Below are positions 1 to 8,289 of a stretch of 43,058 bases of DNA, in pieces. The position numbers were made by a program, and so were the translations under genes. Location of the stretch: contig JAFLBY010000005.1 of the NCBI GenBank assembly GCA_017302855.1, forward strand, positions 1 to 43,058, in the 5' to 3' direction. Below the pieces are notes generated by a model. That model was not told the DNA's origin. It searched no databases and saw only the letters and a program-made list of their open reading frames with translations. The DNA is from Candidatus Kapaibacterium sp. (lineage in GTDB: Bacteria > Bacteroidota > Ignavibacteria > Kapaibacteriales > UBA961). The stretch's first letter is position 1. Every line of letters starts with the position of its first letter.

Positions 1-540
1 GCTAATGGCGGTACAAACAGCAATACAATAGGTGGCGCAGGAACGGTCGCTTTTTCTAATGGCACAAGTTTGAATTATACAGCCGTAGGAACAGGTGGTC
101 AAGTTCTAGTATCGAATGGTACGGGAACACCAACATGGGGATCACCAACAGCAGCAATTATTGGTGCTAATGGTATTACAAAAGCAGGCGACACAATTAA
201 ACTTGGCGGATCTCTTAATCAGAACACTAATATACCTTTCGGAACACGTAGTTTAACTTTATCGAATAGCGGTGATGCCGGAAATGTGATCATAGGTAAA
301 TTCACTTCAGCCGGGATTGTTAAAAATAATGCTTCTGGTGTATTATCCACCGGTCAAGTAAACTTAGCGTCAACATCGGAAGTTACCGGTACTCTCGGAA
401 TTACAAATGGAGGTACAGGACTTACTACTGCCGGTTCGAATGGTTCGATGCTTGTCAGTAATGGAACAAATTGGACGATTTTAGGACCGGGTTCCCCCAA
501 TCAAATATTGACAATCACTGGCGTCGGAGTACCTGCGTGG
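1..540. repeat. Long direct repeat, copy 1 (540 bp, in-frame)
   Basis: Aligns without gaps to 1555-2094 (offset 1554). The proteins are almost identical while many third codon positions differ, except for a 59-bp stretch at 229-287 that is identical to 1783-1841. A shorter related segment lies at about 1318-1590. The copy starts at or before the window edge. Confidence 0.85.
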
Positions 541-3500
541 CAAAATGTACCTACTGCAATAACTTCACTTAATGGATTGACAAATGCTACGCAAACATTT
601 GCAACGGGTACTGCAGGAACAGATTTTACCATCAACAGTGCAGGTTCAACTCATACATTCAATTTACCGGATGCTTCAACATCTGCACGTGGTGTTGTGA
701 CTACCGGTATTCAGACATTTGCCGGTGCAAAAACATTTACGAGCGACGTAACTCTTGCAAATCAAACCGATGTACGCTTCGGCGATGCTGATAATTCAAA
801 TTATGTGGGTTTCCAAGCACCTAATGCCGTCGGCAGTAATGTTGTTTGGACTTTGCCTAACACAGATGGTTCTTCCGGACAAGTTATTTCTACAAATGGT
901 TCAGGTGTATTAAGTTGGACAAGTAATGGTCTGACTTCTCTTAATGGATTAACAAATTCAACGCAAACATTTGCAACCGGTACTGGGGGAACAGATTTTA
1001 CTATCAACAGTGTAGGATCTACTCATACATTTAACTTACCGGATGCTTCAACATCTGCACGTGGTGTTGTGACTACCGGTATTCAAACATTTGCCGGTGC
1101 AAAAACATTTACAGGTGATGTTTTGCATGCAAATCAAACAGATGCGCGCTTTGGCGATGCTGATAATTCAAATTATGTGGGTTTCCAAGCACCAAATGCC
1201 GTGGGCAGCAATGTCATTTGGACATTACCAAACGCTGATGGAACAATCGGGCAAGTACTTTCAACAAATGGTACCGGAACTTTACAATGGTCAACAGTTG
1301 CAATTAATGTCCCTGCTAATAATGGTTTAAGTAAATCAGGAGATACCGTACAATTAGGCGGTACGCTAAATAAAAGCACAACTGTAAATCTTAATTCCCA
1401 CAACCTTACTTTAAGTTCACCGGGCAATGCCGGGAATGTCATTATAGGAAAATTTACTACTGCGGGTATTGTAAAAAATAGTGCGGCAGGTGTATTATCA
1501 ACAGGACAAGTTAATCTGGCATCTTCTTCCGAAGTTACCGGTGTGTTACCCATAATAAATGGTGGTACAAATAGTAGTACAATCGGTGGCGCAGGGACAG
1601 TAGCTTTTTCAAATGGAACAAGTTTGAATTATACCGCTGTAGGTACTGCCGGCCAAGTATTGCTCTCTAATGGCACAGGAACACCGACATGGGGGTCACC
1701 GACAGCTGCAATTATTGGTGCTAACGGTATTACAAAATCAGGCGATACAATCAAACTTGGTGGTAGCTTAAATCAAAATACGAATATACCTTTCGGAACA
1801 CGTAGTTTAACTTTATCGAATAGCGGTGATGCCGGAAATGTTGTTATCGGAAAATTTACTACTGCGGGTATAGTAAAGAATAGTGCAGCAGGTGTATTGT
1901 CCACCGGACAAGTAAACTTAGCATCTTCTTCTGAAGTTACCGGTACTCTCGGAATTACAAATGGTGGTACAGGATTAACGTCAGCCGGTGCTAATGGTAC
2001 AATGCTTGTAAGTAATGGAACAATCTGGACTCTTTTGGCGCCCGGTTCCACTAATCAAGTATTAACAATCACCGGCGGCGGAGTACCTGCGTGGAGTGCA
2101 GCAAGTGTGGATTGGTCAATCTTAGGTAACTCAGGAATTAACCCCGCAAGTAATTTCCTTGGAACCACAACAGCAGCTGATATGAGAATTCGCACAAATA
2201 ATATTGAGCGTATTAATATCTTATCAGGTGGTAATGTACGATTGGAAAGCAATGCCGGAACAGCACAGCAATTACAATTTGAAAATCCTGCAGGAACATT
2301 TTCAACTAATATCATTGCCGGTGCTCAAGGTGCAGACATCACTTATACATTGCCGACAACACAAGGTGTTGCTAATACTGTGCTTACAAATAACGGTTCC
2401 GGTGCTATGTCTTGGCAAAGTGTTGCTGCATTAGCCAATGCTTGGTCACTTATCGGAAATTCAGGCACTAACCCGACGAATAATTTCTTGGGAACAACCG
2501 ATGCTCAAGACTTACGCCTTCGCACAAATAATATTGAGCGTTTGAATATTCTATCCGGTGGTAATGTACGCTTAGAAAGTAATGCCGGAACAGCACAACA
2601 ATTGCAATTAGAAAATCCTGCCGGCACATTTTCAACAAATTTTGTTGCCGGTGCTCAGGGAGCCAATATTACATATACACTTCCTACGGCATTACCCGGT
2701 ACAAATGGTGTCTTAACTTCCAATAATACAGGCACACAATCATGGTCAACGGTAGATTTGTCCGGCGGAAATCAAATACTCACAGGACAAGGCGTGGCAA
2801 CACGTGTCGCATTCTGGGGTTCAACAAATACTCTTACATCAAGTGCAAATTTATTCTGGGACAATACGAATACTCGTCTCGGCGTGGGTTCGCCTACTCC
2901 TTCGCAAGAACTTGATGTCAACGGTGATATTCTTATACGTTCATCCAATGGTCAATTGCAGTTTACAGGTAACTCAACTGGTATTACCACAATCAATGCC
3001 GGCTCACAAGGAGCGACCAATATTAACTATACATTACCGACAGCTGCTCCAACAGGCACAGTTTCCGCTCTCATCAGCAATGGTTCAGGTCAATGGAGCT
3101 GGCTTTCAGCTGATAATCCGAATGGTCAAGATGGGTTCTGGACTTTGCGCGGTAATGCCGGAACAAGTACAGCAAATAATTTTATCGGTACCACAGATAA
3201 TGTGGATTTAAGAATTCGCACTAATAATACTGAGCGTATTCGTGTTGAATCCGGTGGAAATGTTGGTATCGGTAATATTGATGCCCAAGACATACTACAT
3301 ATTCACGATGGTAGCAATGCAACATATTTGAAAATAACAAATACGAATAGCGGTAGTGGTGGAAATGATGGTTTCGATATTGGTATTACCACATCAAGTG
3401 TGGGCGAATTACGCTTGCGTGAGAATCAAAATATGGCTTTCTTTACTAATAATAATCAAAGGATGGTTATTGAAAATGGTGGAGATGTCGGTATTGGTAC

Positions 3501-6500
3501 TACAAATGCCGCAGAACGATTCCACGTTGATGGAGGAAATTCACGATTTGTTGGTGGTTCCACATTAGCACAAACGTATTATATGGATTTACGCAATCAA
3601 AATAATGAAGGTTTACAATTGCGTTTCTTTGAACCTGATGCTTCCGGAACAAATTACACAGCCATGTATGCAGATATTCAGACAAATAATTACTTGTGGA
3701 AATTACCAAGTAATACAGTGCCAAATGCGAATGATTTTCTTAAAATTGCAAGTGTTGACAATTTAGGTGGTGGCAATTATCGTTTAAATTTATCATGGGA
3801 TCCAACAAGCGGTGGTGGCGGTGGTTATATACCGAATAATGCATATCGCTCAGGAGCGGGTGTTGCTACTAGAATTGCATGGTGGAGCGATGATTCGACA
3901 CTTTCTTCAAGTTCCAATCTTTTCTGGGATAATGCAAATAATGTATTACGTGTTGGTACCAGTTCAACAACATATACTTCTACGGATCTTGGCGCTGAAA
4001 TTCAAGGTCATTTAATTATCACGAATGGTATTGGTACGCCGCGTGAAACACGGTGGGCAGAAAGAAACTTTAATCCTGCATCAGCGGGTACAAGTCATTA
4101 TATTGCTTTGTCAACACGTACTGACCAAGATTTATCAGCCAGTGTTAATTATTATTGGCCAAGCTCTGCACCGTCAACAAATAATATGGTATTGACAACA
4201 AATACAAGCGGTCAATGGAGCTGGAACGATGGTAATAATTTATTCTGGCGTGTTGGCGGTAATACCGGTGCAGGTGGAGACTATATTGGTACTGATGATA
4301 ATCAGCCCTTTCCGTTCCGCGTAAACAATGTTGAAGGTATGAGATTAGTTCCCAATGTTGCCGGACCACGATTGGGTATAGGGCAAACAAACCCATCGGA
4401 GCGTTTTGAACTTCGTGATGGTAATCTCCTCATTTCCAATAGCGGCACAGCAGGTCAAATTCGTTTCCAAGAGCCGAATGCCGGCGGTACAAATTATACG
4501 GCATTCCAAGCAGGAGCACAAAGTAGTGATATTACTTATACTTTACCAACAGCATTACCCGGTACAAATGGTATTTTGACATCCAATAATTCGGGAACAC
4601 TATCATGGTCAACAGTTGATTTATCGGGTGGTAATCAAGTGATTTCAGGCCAAGGTGTTGCCACACGGATTGCTTTCTGGACAGCGACGAATACACTTGG
4701 CTCCGATGCAGAATTGTATTGGGATAATACAAATAAGCGCGTTGGTATCGGTACAACAACTCCGGGACAAGAGCTTGATGTTGATGGTGATATTAGAATC
4801 AGTGGTGCAAATGACCAGTTAGAATTTCGTGGTAATTCAACAGGATATTCCACAATTCGAGCGGGCAATCAAGGTACAACAACGATTAACTATATTCTCC
4901 CAACGGCATTGCCAACAGCAAATCAAGTACTTACTGCCAGCTCTGTCGCAGGGTCTGACATTACTTTAGGTTGGGGTAATGGCTTGAATTGGACATTAAC
5001 GGGTAATGCAAGCACAAATCCGAGTACTAATTTCTTGGGTACAACGGATGCACAAGATTTCAGAATCAGAACAAATAATACGCAGAGAATATCAGTACTT
5101 TCGGGCGGAGGTGTTTCATTATTAGCAGCAGGCGGCACAACACAAACACTTCAGTTCTCAGATGGTGATAACTCTAATTTTATAGGGTTGAGAGCGCCAA
5201 CAAATGTTTCCTCAAATGTCACATGGACATTACCATCGGCTGACGGTACGGCGAATCAAGTGCTGATTACTAATGGTTCCGGTACTTTGAGTTGGAGCAA
5301 TGTCACCGCAATTACATCCCTTAATGGTTTAACCGGCTCAACACAAACATTTGCAACAGGCACAACAGGTTCTGATTTTAATATAGCGAGTTCAGGTACA
5401 ACGCATACATTTAACTTACCTGATGCTTCGACAACTGCACGCGGTGTTATTACAACCGGTGCTCAAACATTAGCCGGAGATAAGACATTTAATGGCAATG
5501 TTCGTGTAGCAAATCAATCAGACATACGCTTTGGCGATGCCGATAATTCTAACTTTGTTGCATTCCAAGCACCTGCAAATATTATAAGTAATGTGACATG
5601 GACATTGCCTGCCACAGATGGTACTGCAAACCAAGTATTACGCACGGATGGAGCAGGTAATTTGAGCTGGACTAATGCTTCCGGCGGCGGACTTATTGTG
5701 AGCGATTCTGCATGGTCATTGAATGGTAATAGTGTCACAGCGGGTAAATTCCTTGGAACAAAAAATGCCTTTGATTTACCGATACGTACCAATAATATTG
5801 AACGATTAACACTGTTTTCAACAGGTAATATGCGCTTGGAAAGTAATGGCGGCACAGCCCAGCAGTTCCAATTTGAAAATCCCGCCGGTAATTTTATTTC
5901 AACATTCCAAGCAGGCGCACAAACAGCGAATATTAATTACACATTGCCAATAGCAGCTCCGGCAAATAATCAAGTATTAATTTCAACAGCCGCAGGTTCA
6001 ATGAGCTGGGCAAATATTACAGCCATTGCGGGCTATAAAAAAGTATCGGATTCTGCTTGGGCTTTACTTGGTAATGCAGGAACAAACCCGACAATCAATT
6101 ACATTGGAACATCGGATAATCAACCTTTGGTGGTTCGTACGAATGCAGTTGAACGTATGCGAGTCTTTACTTCGGGCAATGTAGGTATTGGTTCCCCAAC
6201 GGACGATGCAAGTGCATTGTTAAATCTTACATCAACGACGAAAGGTGTTCTTTTCCCACGAATGACACAAGCACAACGTTTAGCAATTGGTTCTCCAACG
6301 GATGGTCTTCTTGTCTATCAATCTGATAATACACCGGGATCACCGCAAGGGTTTTACGGTAGAATATTTGGTCAGTGGGTTGCCCTTCCCGGGTGGTCAC
6401 TTACCGGTAATGCCGGCACTGACCCTACGAATAATTACTTAGGAACAAACGATGCTAAAGATTTAAGTTTGCGTACGAATAGCACTCCGCGTTTATTACT

Positions 6501-7875
6501 CAAAGAAGGAACAATGAATCTTCAATTGATTCATACAAATGCGAACATGGGTCGTCTTGAGCTAAAACAAAGTAGTACAACAGGTTATAGAATCGGTACT
6601 TTGTTTGGTACTGCAAATGTTGACTCTTTAACGCTCGGTGTTAATGGCGGAACGGGTATTTCTATAAATGCAACTAATCGTGTAGGTATCGGTACTTTAA
6701 CCCCGAATGAGCGTTTGGAAGTTAGTGGAAATGTTCGTTTCAGTAATGCACTTATGCCTAATGGAACAGCCGGTACAACGGGTCAAGTTCTGTTGTCACA
6801 AGGAGCAGGGGTTGCGCCAATTTGGTCAAGTACATTCTCCGGTGTAGCGATTGATTATTGGAATCGTGGTTCAGGAACATTATCATTAGTCGGACTTGGT
6901 TCCGGTAATACTGCCGCTGCTCAATATGCAATTTCAGCCGGTCGAAATAATACGATAAGTTCATTAGGTGAGTACTCAACAATTATTGGTGGTTTCAGTA
7001 ATAATATTCAAGAGAACCGTGCTTTTATTGGTGCCGGTGAATTAAATACTGTTACTGCCGGATTCGGTGCAATTATTGGTGGTATCAGTAATACCGTTAC
7101 CGGGGTGTACTCATTTGTCGGTAATGGTAACAGCAATGATGCGCAGTCTTCATTCTCCGGTATTGTCTCCGGTCAGGATAATGCAACGAATGCATCTCAC
7201 TCATTTATCGGCTCAGGTCAAAATAATATTGTAAGTGGTGCTTGGTCAGTCATACCTGGCGGCTTTAATAATAATGTACAAAGCGGTGGTACGTATGGCG
7301 TTATCAGCGGTGGTCAAAACAATGCCGTTAATAGTACGAATACCGTCGTAGCCGGTGGTGGAAATAATACGATTGGAACTAATTCTAACTATTCAGCAAT
7401 TGTAGGTGGTAGAGAAAATCAAATCGGTAATGTCAGTGCCGCAGAGTATTCAATGGCATTCGGCTACGGAGCCGTAGTCAATCAAAATAGTGCTGTTGTG
7501 TTCAATCACCCTTCTGCAGCTCAACAAACTCAGGTTGGTATTCGCACGAACTCACCTTCACGAGCACTTGATGTTGCGGGCGATGTACGCTTGGGTGCAA
7601 ATGGTACAACAATTACAAATGTGATTAAAGCAACGGTTAATGCAAATATCGGTTCAGTACCGGCGAATGGTTCCATTACATTCGATTTTACAGTCACAAG
7701 TGCTGCTGTTGGTAGTACTGTTTCGATTTCGCCGGCAGATGATTTAGGTAATGGCTTAATAATTGCCACAGCAAGAGTTTCTGCTACTAATACTGTGCAA
7801 ATTCGTTTACAAAATGTTACAGGCGGTGCAATTGATCCGAATCAAATGGACTATTTCATTACTGTAATTCAATAA
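1..7875 (+). CDS. Giant phage-tail-fibre-like repeat surface protein (5' end outside window)
   Basis: The frame is open from base 1 and the first 69 bases match an internal repeat, so the gene starts upstream and the window holds 2,624 residues. It is made of repeats. A 540-bp block at 1-540 recurs at 1555-2094. A 124-residue block with SLNGLT and FNLPDAS motifs occurs three times. A module opening W-x-L-x-GN and ending RTNN-x-ER occurs eight times. Many modules end in VGIGT..P..LDV-like motifs. Around 6199-6390 is a 'TTKGVLFPRMTQAQR' segment of a type common in Bacteroidota surface and phage fibre proteins. About 6922-7530 holds GG-x-NN repeats like YadA/haemagglutinin heads, and 7618-7872 a compact beta-rich tip. 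No S74 chaperone peptidase and no T9SS tail are visible. It is probably an extracellular fibre or adhesin; the export route is unknown. Exported-protein genes follow closely. Confidence 0.85.
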   Translation, partial: ANGGTNSNTIGGAGTVAFSNGTSLNYTAVGTGGQVLVSNGTGTPTWGSPTAAIIGANGITKAGDTIKLGGSLNQNTNIPFGTRSLTLSNSGDAGNVIIGKFTSAGIVKNNASGVLSTGQVNLASTSEVTGTLGITNGGTGLTTAGSNGSMLVSNGTNWTILGPGSPNQILTITGVGVPAWQNVPTAITSLNGLTNATQTFATGTAGTDFTINSAGSTHTFNLPDASTSARGVVTTGIQTFAGAKTFTSDVTLANQTDVRFGDADNSNYVGFQAPNAVGSNVVWTLPNTDGSSGQVISTNGSGVLSWTSNGLTSLNGLTNSTQTFATGTGGTDFTINSVGSTHTFNLPDASTSARGVVTTGIQTFAGAKTFTGDVLHANQTDARFGDADNSNYVGFQAPNAVGSNVIWTLPNADGTIGQVLSTNGTGTLQWSTVAINVPANNGLSKSGDTVQLGGTLNKSTTVNLNSHNLTLSSPGNAGNVIIGKFTTAGIVKNSAAGVLSTGQVNLASSSEVTGVLPIINGGTNSSTIGGAGTVAFSNGTSLNYTAVGTAGQVLLSNGTGTPTWGSPTAAIIGANGITKSGDTIKLGGSLNQNTNIPFGTRSLTLSNSGDAGNVVIGKFTTAGIVKNSAAGVLSTGQVNLASSSEVTGTLGITNGGTGLTSAGANGTMLVSNGTIWTLLAPGSTNQVLTITGGGVPAWSAASVDWSILGNSGINPASNFLGTTTAADMRIRTNNIERINILSGGNVRLESNAGTAQQLQFENPAGTFSTNIIAGAQGADITYTLPTTQGVANTVLTNNGSGAMSWQSVAALANAWSLIGNSGTNPTNNFLGTTDAQDLRLRTNNIERLNILSGGNVRLESNAGTAQQLQLENPAGTFSTNFVAGAQGANITYTLPTALPGTNGVLTSNNTGTQSWSTVDLSGGNQILTGQGVATRVAFWGSTNTLTSSANLFWDNTNTRLGVGSPTPSQELDVNGDILIRSSNGQLQFTGNSTGITTINAGSQGATNINYTLPTAAPTGTVSALISNGSGQWSWLSADNPNGQDGFWTLRGNAGTSTANNFIGTTDNVDLRIRTNNTERIRVESGGNVGIGNIDAQDILHIHDGSNATYLKITNTNSGSGGNDGFDIGITTSSVGELRLRENQNMAFFTNNNQRMVIENGGDVGIGTTNAAERFHVDGGNSRFVGGSTLAQTYYMDLRNQNNEGLQLRFFEPDASGTNYTAMYADIQTNNYLWKLPSNTVPNANDFLKIASVDNLGGGNYRLNLSWDPTSGGGGGYIPNNAYRSGAGVATRIAWWSDDSTLSSSSNLFWDNANNVLRVGTSSTTYTSTDLGAEIQGHLIITNGIGTPRETRWAERNFNPASAGTSHYIALSTRTDQDLSASVNYYWPSSAPSTNNMVLTTNTSGQWSWNDGNNLFWRVGGNTGAGGDYIGTDDNQPFPFRVNNVEGMRLVPNVAGPRLGIGQTNPSERFELRDGNLLISNSGTAGQIRFQEPNAGGTNYTAFQAGAQSSDITYTLPTALPGTNGILTSNNSGTLSWSTVDLSGGNQVISGQGVATRIAFWTATNTLGSDAELYWDNTNKRVGIGTTTPGQELDVDGDIRISGANDQLEFRGNSTGYSTIRAGNQGTTTINYILPTALPTANQVLTASSVAGSDITLGWGNGLNWTLTGNASTNPSTNFLGTTDAQDFRIRTNNTQRISVLSGGGVSLLAAGGTTQTLQFSDGDNSNFIGLRAPTNVSSNVTWTLPSADGTANQVLITNGSGTLSWSNVTAITSLNGLTGSTQTFATGTTGSDFNIASSGTTHTFNLPDASTTARGVITTGAQTLAGDKTFNGNVRVANQSDIRFGDADNSNFVAFQAPANIISNVTWTLPATDGTANQVLRTDGAGNLSWTNASGGGLIVSDSAWSLNGNSVTAGKFLGTKNAFDLPIRTNNIERLTLFSTGNMRLESNGGTAQQFQFENPAGNFISTFQAGAQTANINYTLPIAAPANNQVLISTAAGSMSWANITAIAGYKKVSDSAWALLGNAGTNPTINYIGTSDNQPLVVRTNAVERMRVFTSGNVGIGSPTDDASALLNLTSTTKGVLFPRMTQAQRLAIGSPTDGLLVYQSDNTPGSPQGFYGRIFGQWVALPGWSLTGNAGTDPTNNYLGTNDAKDLSLRTNSTPRLLLKEGTMNLQLIHTNANMGRLELKQSSTTGYRIGTLFGTANVDSLTLGVNGGTGISINATNRVGIGTLTPNERLEVSGNVRFSNALMPNGTAGTTGQVLLSQGAGVAPIWSSTFSGVAIDYWNRGSGTLSLVGLGSGNTAAAQYAISAGRNNTISSLGEYSTIIGGFSNNIQENRAFIGAGELNTVTAGFGAIIGGISNTVTGVYSFVGNGNSNDAQSSFSGIVSGQDNATNASHSFIGSGQNNIVSGAWSVIPGGFNNNVQSGGTYGVISGGQNNAVNSTNTVVAGGGNNTIGTNSNYSAIVGGRENQIGNVSAAEYSMAFGYGAVVNQNSAVVFNHPSAAQQTQVGIRTNSPSRALDVAGDVRLGANGTTITNVIKATVNANIGSVPANGSITFDFTVTSAAVGSTVSISPADDLGNGLIIATARVSATNTVQIRLQNVTGGAIDPNQMDYFITVIQ
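559..1302. repeat. Tandem pair of 372-bp (124-residue) repeats
   Basis: Two adjacent copies start at 559 and 931, each running from a TSLNGLT motif through FNLPDAS, GDADNSNYVGFQAP and WTLP. The first two copies share nearly identical DNA around 680-750 and 1047-1117. A third, more diverged copy is at about 5311-5682. These units recall repeats of phage tail fibres. Confidence 0.8.
1555..2094. repeat. Long direct repeat, copy 2 (540 bp, in-frame)
   Basis: Second copy of the block at 1-540, same reading frame and no length change. It runs from an ING-G-T segment to the VPAW motif at 2083-2094. Confidence 0.85.
2113..6480. repeat. Eight dispersed W-x-L-x-GN ... RTNN-x-ER modules
   Basis: The opening Trp codons are at 2113, 2443, 3139, 4246, 4990, 5713, 6058 and 6394. 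Each module reads roughly W-S-L-x-GN-x-GT, then N-F/Y-LGT-x-DAQ, then RTNN-x-ER, usually followed by SGGNV or a GIG motif. Similar modules are widespread in Bacteroidota surface proteins with fibre-like architecture. Spacing varies from 330 to over 1,000 bases because other modules are inserted. Confidence 0.75.
5311..5682. repeat. Third, diverged copy of the 124-residue repeat
   Basis: Same motif order as the copies at 559 and 931 (TSLNGLT, FNLPDAS, GDADNSN, WTLP) but with more amino-acid changes. It is separated from them by about 4 kb of other modules, so the array was probably built by several rounds of duplication. Confidence 0.75.
6922..7530. repeat. YadA/haemagglutinin-like GG-x-NN repeat region
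   Basis: About seven repeats of roughly 23-25 residues carry the pattern S-x-I-x-GG-x-x-N-x-I (for example STIIGGFSNNI, GAIIGGISNTV, SVIPGGFNNNV, SAIVGGRENQI). The pattern resembles the left-handed beta-roll heads of trimeric autotransporter adhesins and some phage fibres. The structure assignment is inference from the pattern. Confidence 0.6.
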
Positions 7876-7895
7876 AATTATAGAGTGTAGATTAT

Positions 7896-8288
7896 ATGAG
7901 ATATGCACGATTTTTCATAGCAATGTTGTTTGTCGCTTTTTTGACTGTGTCGAAAGGGTCAGCGCAGCTTTTTGTGAATAATGGTGCGCAAATTCATGTC
8001 ACAACCGGATGCCAATTTGTAATAGGCGGCGAAGCTCAAAATATTGGACCCGGTGTATGGAATATTAATGGCAATGCCTTTGTTCATATCTTTGGTAATT
8101 TTAGAGTATTAGGCGGTATTGTTACATTCGAAAATTCTTCCACAGGAATAGTAACTCAAAATCTGTTTGTTGATAAAAGCGGGACACTCTATCGTAACGG
8201 AAATGGCTTATTTGCTGTTACACGTCGTGTATATAATTCAGGGTTGATAGACAATAGTGGTTTATTTGAGGTCGGAGTAAAAAATTAA
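7896..8288 (+). CDS. Small exported beta-rich protein, unknown function
   Basis: This encodes 130 residues. Residues 1-23 form a signal peptide (hydrophobic core AMLFVAFLTVSKG, likely cut after SAQ). The mature part is rich in Asn, Gly and Val with recurring N-x-G-x-I/F turns (VNNGAQIHV, NSGLIDNSGLFEV), as expected for a small beta-solenoid or beta-sandwich. No family is recognised. It starts 20 bases after the giant fibre gene, and the next gene begins one base after its stop, so it is almost certainly co-transcribed with both. It could be a fibre-associated or assembly component; that is inferred from position only. Confidence 0.8.
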   Translation: MRYARFFIAMLFVAFLTVSKGSAQLFVNNGAQIHVTTGCQFVIGGEAQNIGPGVWNINGNAFVHIFGNFRVLGGIVTFENSSTGIVTQNLFVDKSGTLYRNGNGLFAVTRRVYNSGLIDNSGLFEVGVKN

Positions 8289-8289
8289 T

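Noticed and set aside
70-72. TTG as start of the giant gene
   Set aside because: The frame is open to base 1 and the first 69 bases encode a known repeat unit, so the true start is upstream of the window.
1173-1553. Minus-strand reading frame inside the giant repeat gene
   Set aside because: It and similar frames (for example 801-1007, 1773-2051, 5514-5855, 7530-7769) mirror the repeats and have no ribosome site or recognisable product.
1-7875. Prophage or CRISPR array suggested by repeats and fibre-like motifs
   Set aside because: The repeats are in-frame protein modules of varied length and there are no spacers. No phage capsid, tail or lysis genes occur nearby, and the recombinase-like gene is 13 kb away in a housekeeping operon.
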